NCBI GenBank assembly: GCA_016647705.1
Contig: CM028335.1
Span: 43,435,526 to 43,499,525, forward strand
Reading direction: 5' to 3'
From: Eucommia ulmoides
Taxonomy: Eukaryota > Streptophyta > Magnoliopsida > Garryales > Eucommiaceae
DNA length: 64,000 bases
A program made the translations under genes and the position numbers. The notes beneath the pieces are model-generated. The model ran no database searches, was not told where the DNA came from, and saw only the letters and a program-made list of their open reading frames with translations. Shown here one piece after another: positions 54,582-64,000 of this stretch. Positions within the stretch are counted from its first letter, which is position 1. Each line of letters begins with the position of its first letter.

Positions 54582-56076
54582 TGGTGGCGGCAATTACGCG
54601 TCGCCACTTTCACTGCAAGTGTACGGGTTAAGTTTTAGTATAGTTGGAGAGAGTAAGGGTATCATGTTCATGGAGATTGGTTGTGGTTATTATTGATTAT
54701 CGTTATTATCATAACCTAACTTTATCTAGGCGAAAATAAATGGAATAAAACTAAATACTAATACTAATTTAATTAAACTAACTAAATTAATTATACTAAT
54801 ATTATATTGGGATAGTTTTGAGGGAATAGACTGTCTAGGGATTAACTTCGTTTATGAATACATGTTCGATCTCGTTTTAGTTCACGTTAATGGCATTCGA
54901 CTTATCCGACAAGCTCAGTTCGTCAACTCTCCCGCCACCTCTCCCATGTGTAAGACGAGGGAATAAGTGACTTCGTGTCAACGAAGAATTCCCTCTCAAT
55001 GTCTTAACGACCCTAAGTCACGTGAGTCTCGCTCCAATGTTATTGATTGCACCCATTCCAACTCTCTCCCGGGTTATTGGATCGTCGTGTTATGTTTACC
55101 CTATCGATAATCTCAGTTCGAAAACTCCCCTGCCACCTCTCTCGAGTGTAAGACGAGGGAATACATGATTTCATGTCAACAAAGAAGTCCCCCTCAACGT
55201 CTTAACGACCCTAGGTCAGGTGAGTCTTACCCCAACACCATCGATTGCCTACAATCCAACTCCCTCCCAGGTTATTGGATTGTCGCATTGTTTACCCTAG
55301 TCCGAATCTGGGGTTACCACTTCCGAGCATCAAATCCCGAATTCTCGATATATCTATCTACACATAATAAACAAACAATACAGAAAACACAATCAAAGTA
55401 ACGAAGAACAACTGCTAACGAAACATAACCTTAATCAAACAACATATTCATAAATATAGTGTTAATCTCTAAACAACCTATGTTTTGCCAATGGCTATAA
55501 CCATATATACAATGTAAAATGGACTAAACATGCCCAATAACTACCGAAATGAAGAAAACAAAGAAAAAAAATGGAAGAACTTAGCCGACATTCCAAGATT
55601 TGGCGCTAAAACCGTTGAACGATCACTTCTTCCTTCTTCTTCCACATCGGGTTGTGAGCTCTCCCTAAAAAATATCTCAAACTCACCCTAAATATATTCT
55701 AAGTAGCTTAAGGGGTGATAAAATCGGAAGAGATGAGGAGATGAGGGATTTTATACGGCTCAAAATATCTAAAAATATCTAAAGTCTATGCAGAGCTTAC
55801 AGCATCTTAATCCACTCTCTGCATATTCACCACCGCGATGGCAGTCTGGACGCCGTGGCGGTGGGCTTCTTTCGGAATATTGCCTCCTTGCTCATTTTTC
55901 TACCGTTCTCGATACAATTTGATCGTTTATGTTTCGTTTTCTTACCTTTTCACCCCCACATACCTGTTTTAATACAAAAATAATAAAAAAATATTAAAAT
56001 AAACTAAAACGTACTAAACGTACTCAAAACATAATAATATTCGGTTTGAAAATAGATAGGTAATTTACACCTATCA
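54582..56076 (-). repeat. NA-3 3' LTR
   Basis: TGATAGGTGTAAATT at 56076, end at 54582. Tandem block near 54890-55080 and 55081-55275. Only part of the palindromic array remains (55795-55870), including a deletion relative to the 5' LTR. Confidence 0.9.
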
Positions 56077-56711
56077 AATACCCCCAAACTCGGAATTTGG
56101 CTAGTCTTCGAGCAAAACATCCACACAATAAAAGAAAATATAACAACTAAAAACTAAAAACTAAAAATAAAAAACACAAAAAACAAATATGTGCAAGTTT
56201 TGAGTATCATCTGCCGGCCAAACGAATTATCCCTCATCGGCCCCCAATCCTATCAAGTTCAAGCATAAAAACACACCATGTAGTGTTCTAGAATTTCAAC
56301 ATTTATAATAGTAAGTGCCATTATAGATCCTACTGAAGTGTGTGTGTGTGTTTAAAACTCAAATATATAACTGTCTGTTAATTGGCTTGGATTATTCACT
56401 ATATAAGCGCATGACAGAAAAAACCCGAAGGTATAGGGAAACCATAGGCTTGACCCTAGATCTATTCTCCACTAATGTAGGCTTGGAAGTTAAAAACGAT
56501 CAATAGGTCTTGGTTTGGTTTAGGACAAATGGCCAAGGATAATTTTGAAAGAGAAAAGGGGTTAACGTCGTTAACTTGATATTACCCAAGGCACATCGCT
56601 TGGCACTCTCACACTCGAAACCCCATAGTTAAATTGGAAACAACCCTGAACATACGTTAAGAACGATGCCCTCACTTGTCAAAAACAAACTTAAATAAAC
56701 TATATATACTT

Positions 56712-56749
<38 letters not shown>

Positions 56750-57542
56750 ACAAACAAACAAACATACCCCCAAACTTATTTGATTTGTAAAATTTAAGGG
56801 GTTTGTGAAATATGAACGAAAAATAACAAGTGAGTACTCGAATATCAAACTAACTAATAGCTCGCCCACAACCCAACCGCTCACATCAAGAAGCATTTGC
56901 AACTGCTAGCTTGATTCACTCACATTGTGCCTTTGGTTAAGCAATATAGGTTTGGAAAGAAGTTTTATCAGTCAAATGGTATTTGTTAAGTGTTTAAAAT
57001 TAAAACGGCTATTAGGCTTCAATAGGGTAACGAGGGATAATGATATATCAGGGTAAGCTTAAAAGGCTCCGGCGAGAAAATGAATGCCTAAATCATATCT
57101 TCTGAACTATCTCGCCTAGGATTTTGCCTCGAATTTCCCCCGAATCAAGTTCTAGAAACCCTAATGTCATGAATTTAGGTGACAGATAATCGTTTTTAAA
57201 TCAATTAGACTGTTATATAATGAGTTTTCATGCTCGTGAAAGTAGGATCTACAATAACTATTTCTAAAACATAACGTTGAGCACACAGAACATACATGCA
57301 TGAGTTTTACGCTCGACCCCAATAAACAACCAAGGGACAGACTCATCATCGGGTAATGTCCCAGATGACGTCAAAACTCAGCACATTCAAAACAACTAAA
57401 CTATACAAACTAATCCTAAACAAGCATGCATACATAGAAAACATTAAAACACAACTACCACATCACCACCAACTTAAAACAGGTAATGTTCAAAACAACC
57501 GATCAGGGTTCCCAATAGACAGAAGCACTTAGTTTAAGGTCA
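56077..57542 (-). other. NA-3 3' non-coding region
   Basis: Polypurine tract at 56077-56092, second copy near 56766, A run at 56717-56748. No supported gene. Confidence 0.75.
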
Positions 57543-58430
57543 TCAGCCTGACATGCCGAAGTGCTCGTCAAAGAGCAACTTTTGCCTATAGTAAGTGTCA
57601 TACAATACCATATACGGGTCTTGGTTCAGTACGCCCTCAATACTGGCGAGATGTGGCTCGAGCTTTCAACAAGATGCTCCACCAGATCATGTACTTGGTG
57701 GGTATGGAAGAACATTGCTAATGGTGGTGAAGGATCAATGAGCCACATCAGATCCTCATAAATATGATGGTCTTGGATTAATGGTGGCATCACCAGCTGG
57801 AATTCGAATGGTGAAAATTCACAACGATGAATGTGTGAATCTCCATCGATCTCATCCAAATACTTCCCACTTGTCTCCGGCTCCTCATGGTGGCTTTCAC
57901 TAAATGTGGCTTGTGAATCTCTGGGTGCTACCACGTCTGACTCGGCCTCAATCAAGTAGATTAGCTGACCGATTTGTGTCTGAAAAGGTATTACGGTCAC
58001 ATTAATTTCAATGAAAATTCTCTTAATATTATCGAGACGATCCTCGTGCTCATTTAGCCGGTCATTCGTCTTCCTCCAAAACGTCTGAGTTTCCCTAATA
58101 AAATCAGCAAGTATTTCCTCCAGACCAGGGGAAGACTCAACGTATTGGTCCGGGGTGTCAATCCATGGCGCCGTAGAATTGTAACTCTGATAATCAAAGG
58201 CCTTCATGTCTTCTAACATCGAATGGGCTTCGTTCGCGGTTAGTTGGTCAAAAGAGGTAATACCGTTTCCTCTTTCAACCCACATTTTGGTTGTGGTTGT
58301 AACCCATCGAGGAAGTTCAGTAGTTGACACTCCCTTGGGAATCCGTGATTCGGAAATCGGAGTAGTAAATCCTTGTAACGATCCCAAGCATAGTAATATG
58401 GCTTAGAATCCTGTAGATAGAAACGCAAGA
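57543..58430 (-). pseudogene. gag: NA-3 gag pseudogene
   Basis: The best preserved gag of the NA type. The frame 57626-58387 is open and holds SFDQLTANEAHSMLEDM, PWIDTPDQYVESSPGLEEIL, NEHEDRLDNIKR, FQTQIGQLIYLIEAESD and DGDSHIHRCEFSPFEFQLVM. Upstream, in another frame, YYAWDRYKDLLLRF and FPRECQLLNFLDGLQ (58390-58300) complete the capsid half, so one shift lies near 58295. A second shift near 57645 separates the true end (FGMSG and TGA at 57543-57545). No zinc knuckle, no protease. The acidic C-terminal half has no counterpart in the Ath-1 gag. Confidence 0.85.
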
Positions 58431-58572
58431 GTACCTATCGATCTAACATCTTCAAGCACCCTGTAGGAAAACAAAAACAAAAACTACAAATGAAAGAGTT
58501 ATAAACAAAATAAATGCCTAAAGTAAAATTCGGTCATTTACTTACAATATCAATAATAACCAAAAAACACAA

Positions 58573-58591
58573 TCCCCAGCAATGGCGCCCA
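58573..58591 (-). promoter_or_regulatory. NA-3 primer binding site, tRNA-Asp type
   Basis: On the minus strand TGGGCGCCATTGCTGGGGA, i.e. the tRNA-Asp complement with one added G and two changes. Confidence 0.85.
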
Positions 58592-58596
58592 AAACT

Positions 58597-60235
58597 TGGT
58601 GGCCGCAATTACGCGTCACCACTTTTACCGCAAGTGTACAGACTGAGTTTTAATATAGTTGGGGAGAGTAAGGGTATCATGTTCATGGGGATTGGTTGTG
58701 GTTATTATCGATTACCGCAATTATCATGACCTAACTTTATCTAGGCGAAAATAAATGGAATAAAATTAAATACTAATACTAATTTAATTAAACTAAATAA
58801 ATTAACTATACTAATATTATATTGAGATAGATTTGTGGGAATAGATTTTCTAGGGATTAACTTCGTTTACGAATACGTGTTCGATCTCGTTTTAGTTCAC
58901 GTTAACAGCGTTCGACTTATCCTATAATCTCAATTCGCAAACCACCCCGCCATTTCTCCCGAGTGTAAGACTAGGGAATATGCGACTTCGTGTCAATGAA
59001 TAAGTCCCCCTCAATTTTTTAACGACCCTAGGTCACGTGAGTCTCACTCCAACGTCATTGATTGCATACAATTCAACTTTCTCCTAGGTTATTAGATCGT
59101 TGCGTTGTGTTTACCCTATCGACAATCTCAGATCGAAAACTCCCCCGCCACCTCTCCCGAGTGTAATATGGGGAAATACATGAATTCGTGTCAATGAAGA
59201 AGTCCCACTCAACATCTTAACAACCCAAGGTTACGTGAGTCTTGCCCCAACGTCATCGATTGCCCACAATCCAACTCCCTCTCGGATTATTGGATCGTCT
59301 CGTTGTTTACCTTAGTCTGAATCTGGGGTTACCTCTTCCGAGTGTCAAACCCCAAATTCTCAATATATGTATCTACGCGTAATAAACAAACAATATGGCA
59401 AACACAATCAAAATAACGAAGAACAACGCTAACGAAACATAAACTCAGTCAAACAACATATTCATAAATATAGTGTTAATCCCTAAACAACCTATATTTA
59501 GCCAATGGTTTTAACTATATATACAATGTAAAATGGACTAAACATGCCCAACAACTACCGAAATGAAGAAAACAAAGAAAAGAAATGAAATAACTTAGCC
59601 GATATCTAAAGATTTGGTGCTAAAACCGTTGAACGATCACTTTTTCATTCTTCTTCCACCTCGGGTTGTGAGCTCTCCCTCGAAAATCTCTCAAATGCAC
59701 CCTAAATATATTCTAAGTAGCTTAGGGGGTGATAAAATCGGAAGAGAGGAGGAGAGGAGGGGCTTTATAGGGCTCAAAATATCTACAATATTTAAAGTCT
59801 GTGCAAAGATGACCACCACGGTAGTGGGATTCACCGCCACGGAGGTGAGTAGGTCGGTTTGATATTCGCCGTAGCAGTAGAGGAGGCAATGACATTATAG
59901 ACTTCTTTGCATTTTTACCGCTGCGGCAGTAAGTTTACAATATCTTAAGCCACTCTCTGCATATTCACCGCTGCGGCGGTGGTCTGGACGCCGCGACGGT
60001 GGGCTTCTTTCAGAATATTGCCTCCTTGCTCGTTTTCCCACGATTCTTCTACCGTTCTCGATACGATTTGATCGTTTATGCTCCGTTTTTCTACATTTTC
60101 ACCCCACACACCTATTTTAATACAAAAAAAAATAAAAACATATTAAAACATACTAAAATGTACTAAACATACTCGAAAACTAACAATGTTCGGTTTAAAA
60201 ATAGATAGGTAATTTACACCTATCATTTGGCTAAT
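58597..60235 (-). repeat. NA-3 5' LTR
   Basis: TGATAGGTGTAAATT at 60235, end TGG...CCA side at 58597. Tandem internal block at about 58905-59105 and 59106-59305. Confidence 0.92.
59812..60005 (-). repeat. U3 palindromic array in the NA-3 5' LTR (GCGGCGG type)
   Basis: Boxes at about 59813-59828, 59832-59846, 59919-59932, 59969-59983 and 59990-60003; TATAAAGCC on the minus strand lies just downstream (59762-59770). Confidence 0.85.
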
Positions 60236-60240
60236 CGATA

Positions 60241-60702
60241 ATCAGCCTACAATCAATTGAATAGAAATACATTGAGTCTATGCGCTCGTGCAAATTAGGA
60301 TCCACAATAATTTTTACCAAAACGCATTGTCAAGCACACAGAACACACATGCATGTGTATTACCCTTGACCTTGAAAACAACCAGGGGGTAATATCATCA
60401 TTGGGTAACAACTCAGCATGCAACAACAACACAAAAACATTCTACACTAAACAATCATGCAATACGATAAAATAATAACACATACTAATATCCTACACAT
60501 CACCACCAAACTTAAAACAGACTATGTCCTCAGCGACCCAATCATCAATATCAACATTTGAAATTAAAGCATGATGACGAAGGGGGTTTAGAACACGTAT
60601 CTGGGAGGCGAGAGAATCTCGCCTCCGAATCAAGTCGGCTGTAATAGATTTAATTTATTTTAGACTTGGGTTGTCTCCCAAGAAGGGCGTGGTTTATTGT
60701 CC
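60241..60702 (-). other. NA-2 internal non-coding region right of NA-3
   Basis: Continues 54576 and aligns with NA-1 23290-23757. No gene. Confidence 0.7.
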
Positions 60703-61630
60703 TCAGCCTGACACAGAGAACGGCTAGTTAAAAAGCGACTTCCGCCCATAGCAAGTGTCATACAATACTACAAATGGGTCTTGGTTTAGTACGCCCTCAA
60801 GACTGGCGAGATTTGGCTCTGATCGACTCAATCTTTCAACAGGATACTCCACCAGCTCATGTACTTGGTGGGCCTGGAAGAATGTTGCTAATGGTGGTGA
60901 AGGACAAGTGAGCCACATCGGATCCTCGTAGATGTGATCGTCTGGGATCGATGGTGGCCTCATGATTTGGAATTCGAACGGTGAAAATTCACAACAATTA
61001 ATGTGTGAGTCTCCATTGATCCCACCCAAGTACCTCATGCTTATCTCCGGTTCCTTGTGGTGGCTTTTGATGAATATGGCTTGTGTATCTCCCAGTGCCA
61101 CCACATCTGACTTGGCCTCAATCAAGCAGATAAGATGACCGATTTGCATCTGAAGAGATATTACGGTCATATCGATATCACTGTAGACCGTCTCGATATA
61201 ATTAAGACGATCTTCATGTAAGTTGATCCAGTTATTCGTCTCCCTAAAAAATGCTTGAGTTTTCCCAATAAAATCAGCGAATATTTCCTCCAGACGGGGG
61301 GAAAACTCAACGTATTGGTCCGAGGTGTCAATCCATGGCGCCATAGTAATGAAACTCTGATAATCAAAGGCCTCCATGTCTTCCAGCAACTAATAGGCTT
61401 CATCCGCAATTACTTAGTCAAAAGAAGTGGTATCGTTTCCTCTTTCAACCCACGTTCTGGTTGCGGCTTGTAACCCATCGAGGAAGTTCAGTAGTTGACA
61501 CTCCCTCGGGAAACGATGTTTGAAAAACTGGAGTAGCAAATCCTTGTATCAATACCAAGCACAGTAAAATGGCTCGAAATTCTGTTGAAAGAAACACAAA
61601 AGTACCTGTCAATCTAACATCTTCAAGCAC
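60703..61630 (-). pseudogene. gag: NA-2 gag pseudogene
   Basis: The open part is 60724-61389, with PWIDTSDQYVEFSPRLEEIF, LQMQIGHLICLIEAKSD, GDSHINCCEFSPFEFQIM and DPFVVLYDTCYGRKSLFN before a TAG. The ancestral stop corresponds to 60703-60705. Upstream (61400-61600) CQLLNFLDGLQ-like and ERGNDTTSFD-like pieces occur in other frames. Same gene as in NA-1 and NA-3. Confidence 0.82.
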
Positions 61631-61744
61631 TCTGCAGGAAAAACAAAAACAAAGTTACAAAACAAAAACGTTATAAACAAAATAAATGCCTAAAGTAAAA
61701 TCAAGTCATTTACCCACAATATCAATAATAATCAAAAATCACAT

Positions 61745-61762
61745 TCCCTAGCAATAGTACCA
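61745..61762 (-). promoter_or_regulatory. NA-2 primer binding site, degraded
   Basis: TGGTACTATTGCTAGGGA on the minus strand. The position is right but five bases differ from the tRNA-Asp complement. Confidence 0.7.
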
Positions 61763-61768
61763 AAAATT

Positions 61769-63144
61769 TGGTAGCAGAATATTATTTCGCCACTTTTACG
61801 ACAAGTGTAAGGGTCATGTTTTAGTAAAGATGGGAAGAGTTGGGGTATTGTGTCCATAGGGATTGGTTGAGATTATTATTGATTACTGCAAGTATCATAA
61901 CCTAATTTTATCTAGGCGGAAAAAAATATAATTTATAATTAATAAATACTAATACTAAAATACTAATTAATCTAATTAAACTATAAATATTATATTGGCA
62001 TTGTTTTGAGAGAATAGATTGTCTAGGGATTAATTTCGTTTACAAATATGTGTTCGATCTCGTTTTAGTTTACGTTAACAGAGTTCAATTTATCCGACAA
62101 TCTCGGTTCATAAACTCACTCGCCACCTTTCCCGAGTGTAAGACGAGTGAATATATGACTTCGCATCAATGAAGAAGTCCCTATCAAAGTCTTAACGGCA
62201 CTAGGTCACGTGAGTCTCGCCCTAACGTCATTGATTGCATACTCTCCAACTCCCTTATGGGCTTTTGGATCATCGCGTTGTGTTTATCCTAGTCCGAATC
62301 CAGGGTTACCTCTCTCGAGTGTCAAACCCCGTATTCTCTATATATTATTTTAAGCATACAAACAATACAAGAATGATAAACACAATCAAAATAACGAAGA
62401 ACATCCGCTAACGAAACATAATTCAATCAAACAACATATTCATATATTTATATTAATCCCTAAACAACCCATGTTTAGCCAATGGCCATAACCATATATA
62501 CAATGTAAAATGACCTAAACATGCTCAAACAATAATCCTAAGTTAAGAGATAAAGAAAGAAATGAGAGAAACTAATCGTAGTCCGAAGATTTATCTCTAA
62601 GAACATTCCAAGATCGTTTCTCCTTCTTCACTTTGTGTTCTTCTCTTTAGGAATTTCTTGAGCTCCCCAAAACCTCTCAAAATATGCCTTTAATATGGTA
62701 GGATTTCTAATTTCCAAATGGGAGAGTTGAGGAAAAGAAATAGGGAACAAAAATATCCTAAAATATATCTAAATCTGGTGCAGAGCTGACTGCTGCGGTA
62801 GTGAAGAAAGCAGTGAAATCAGGACCTCTCTATAGTTTCACCGCCATACGATGGTGGATATCACCGCTGCGGCAGTGTATGTTCAGTAAGAAAGGGCACC
62901 TCTCTGCATATTCATCGCCGTGACGGTGGTGCCACGACGGTGGGCTGTTGTTCTGAATATTGCCTTTGTGCTTATTTTTTCATCGTTCTTCCACCGATAT
63001 GATCGTTTACAATTCGTTCCATCTTGTTTTACCATACACACTTGATTTAATACAAAAATAATAAAAACATATAAAAATAACTATAAAAATACTCTAAAAC
63101 TAACAAAATCGATTTGAAAATAAATAGATAAATTACACCTATCA
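61769..63144 (-). repeat. NA-2 right (5') LTR
   Basis: TGATAGGTGTAATT at 63144; inner end at 61769. A single internal block. Array of decayed GCGGCGG-type boxes at 62785-62950. Confidence 0.9.
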
Positions 63145-63149
63145 AATGA
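63145..63149. repeat. NA-2 target site duplication, right copy
   Basis: aatga, identical to 51540-51544. Confidence 0.88.
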
Positions 63150-64000
63150 CCTTCAGGAATCACCCCCGAGGATATTGATAACAATGTATTCTCAGTCGTA
63201 GTTTGATAGTTGGCCCTCAGCCACTAATGACAACTCATCAGCCAAACAGGGCCCTCGACAATGCCCTCTAGCCACTTTGTGGGTCAGACCTTGGTTTGCG
63301 GGAAGGCTTTTTGAATTGACAACCTAGAATAATAGTTTAGGGAATTCCAAGATTGCATTAGAGTTCTTCTTACCTGCATTCCAGTATTTCTCATGGAGGG
63401 AGAACCGCCTTGACTAATTACAAGGCACAGAGAACATGAACAACCATCTAGATATCGGGTGACGCAGTCTAATGAACATGCTCCTAGGGACCACCAACCC
63501 CCTCATCCAAATGGGAGAAGATTCATCCAGTAACCTACAAGTCCCTCTCCATTGTCGAGGCTCTATTGTACCCGTGTTGTCCCCGATGGACCACTCATCA
63601 ATCCCCATGGCGAGTTCTAACATGACATCCTGGCATAGGTAAGAGTTTAGTTCCTAATCATTTATCTCTCTCCATCTTGGGGCTTGGGCAATGAGAAGCT
63701 AAGTGTGGGTGGTGGGTCATCCTGATCCATAGAATGACATTGTGGAATGACACATTACCAATATGGAGTTGATCCGTAATAATATCTAACAAGGGAGACC
63801 CACGACCAGGCCAATCTTCGTGGTATGATCCTCGTTCACTAATGAGTTACTAAAAAGGCTATCATGTGTTGTTTTATGCACCCTCGATGATGACGTACAA
63901 TAGGATGACGAACCCCGTACACCATATATCCATCTTTCACTCCTATATGCACATGTAAATAGAATCTTTGGCAATGAGGTAGAAATCCTTTCCTCTCACC
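63150..64000. other. Unassigned right flank
   Basis: 850 bases of more balanced composition. Only short frames are open; none is recognised. It should continue 51539 if NA-2 is removed, but that joined sequence suggests no family to me. Confidence 0.5.

Larger units (their letters stand above)
54582..60235 (-). mobile_element. NA-3, gag-only Athila-family element nested in NA-2
   Basis: 5.65 kb on the minus strand, LTRs of 1495 and 1639 bases, tRNA-Asp PBS, gag, polypurine tract and a perfect TSD. The sequence on both sides joins smoothly into NA-2 (compare NA-1 23260-23330). It is closest to NA-1, sharing the tandem duplication in the LTR. Confidence 0.93.
51545..63144 (-). mobile_element. 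NA-2, gag-only Athila-family element with three LTRs, host of NA-3
   Basis: The outer ends are marked by the TSD aatga. From the left come a partial LTR (51545-52086), 10 bases of PBS-side sequence, a complete LTR (52097-53514), internal DNA interrupted by NA-3, a gag gene, a degraded PBS and a complete LTR (61769-63144). It has no pol. The extra LTR indicates a recombinant or tandem form that later lost most of one unit. Confidence 0.85.

Noticed and set aside
56717..56748. Long A run as the tail of a LINE or processed gene
   Set aside because: A runs occur at the same place in related elements, and there is no LINE coding sequence or matching TSD.

Overview
The window looks like deep plant heterochromatin, probably from a dicot-type flowering plant. 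It is built almost entirely of nested, mostly degraded LTR retrotransposons. The evidence is primer sites complementary to plant tRNA-Asp and initiator tRNA-Met, Athila-type gag-pol plus an env-position ORF, and a Tekay/Del chromovirus with a chromodomain. I see no ordinary host gene, tRNA or rRNA. Element labels here are mine, and no database was searched.

Layout, left to right. NA-0 (1-2497, minus strand, runs off the left edge) is an Athila-family element with no coding left. It sits in Tat-A, whose 3' part holds a gene on the antisense strand (about 2582-4930, with two introns) and a 3' LTR (5130-5169 plus 17992-18925). That LTR is split by Ath-1 (5170-17986, plus, TSD gggac), a full-length Athila element with gag, protease, RT, RNase H, integrase and an env-position ORF, all broken. 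Next is a remnant of a second Tat element on the minus strand, Tat-B (18926-20635 and 26474-27018). Its LTR is split by NA-1 (20636-26468, minus, TSD gtaat), a gag-only Athila-family element. Tat-B itself cuts the 3' LTR of Tek-1 (27019-34140, minus), a chromovirus. Tek-1 lies beside the PBS and LTR of a Copia-type element, Cop-1 (34187-36540, minus). Ath-2 (36668-49559, plus) is a second copy of the Ath-1 family. About 2 kb of unassigned AT-rich DNA follows. NA-2 (51545-63144, minus, TSD aatga) is a gag-only element with three LTRs, and it holds NA-3 (54582-60235, minus, TSD tttgg). The last 850 bases are unassigned.

The parts suggest a family and its dependants. Ath-1 and Ath-2 have the full gene set, while the NA elements have only LTRs, a PBS and at most gag, and would need enzymes from another element. 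Ath-1 and Ath-2 share several inactivating changes although they are independent insertions, so this lineage may itself have been copied by proteins supplied in trans.

The most unusual signals are these. (1) Arrays of short palindromes sit just upstream of the LTR TATA box. The box is CCGCCTAGGCGG in Ath-1, Ath-2 and NA-0, and of the type CCACCGCGGCGGTGG in NA-1, NA-2 and NA-3. It appears to have been swapped as a set while the spacers stayed alignable. (2) The same box array recurs inside Ath-1 and Ath-2, ahead of a conserved GT-AG intron that ends 5 bases before the env-position ATG. This suggests a separate internal promoter. (3) The antisense Tat gene carries two small spliceosomal introns, which would survive retrotransposition because the genomic RNA is the opposite strand.
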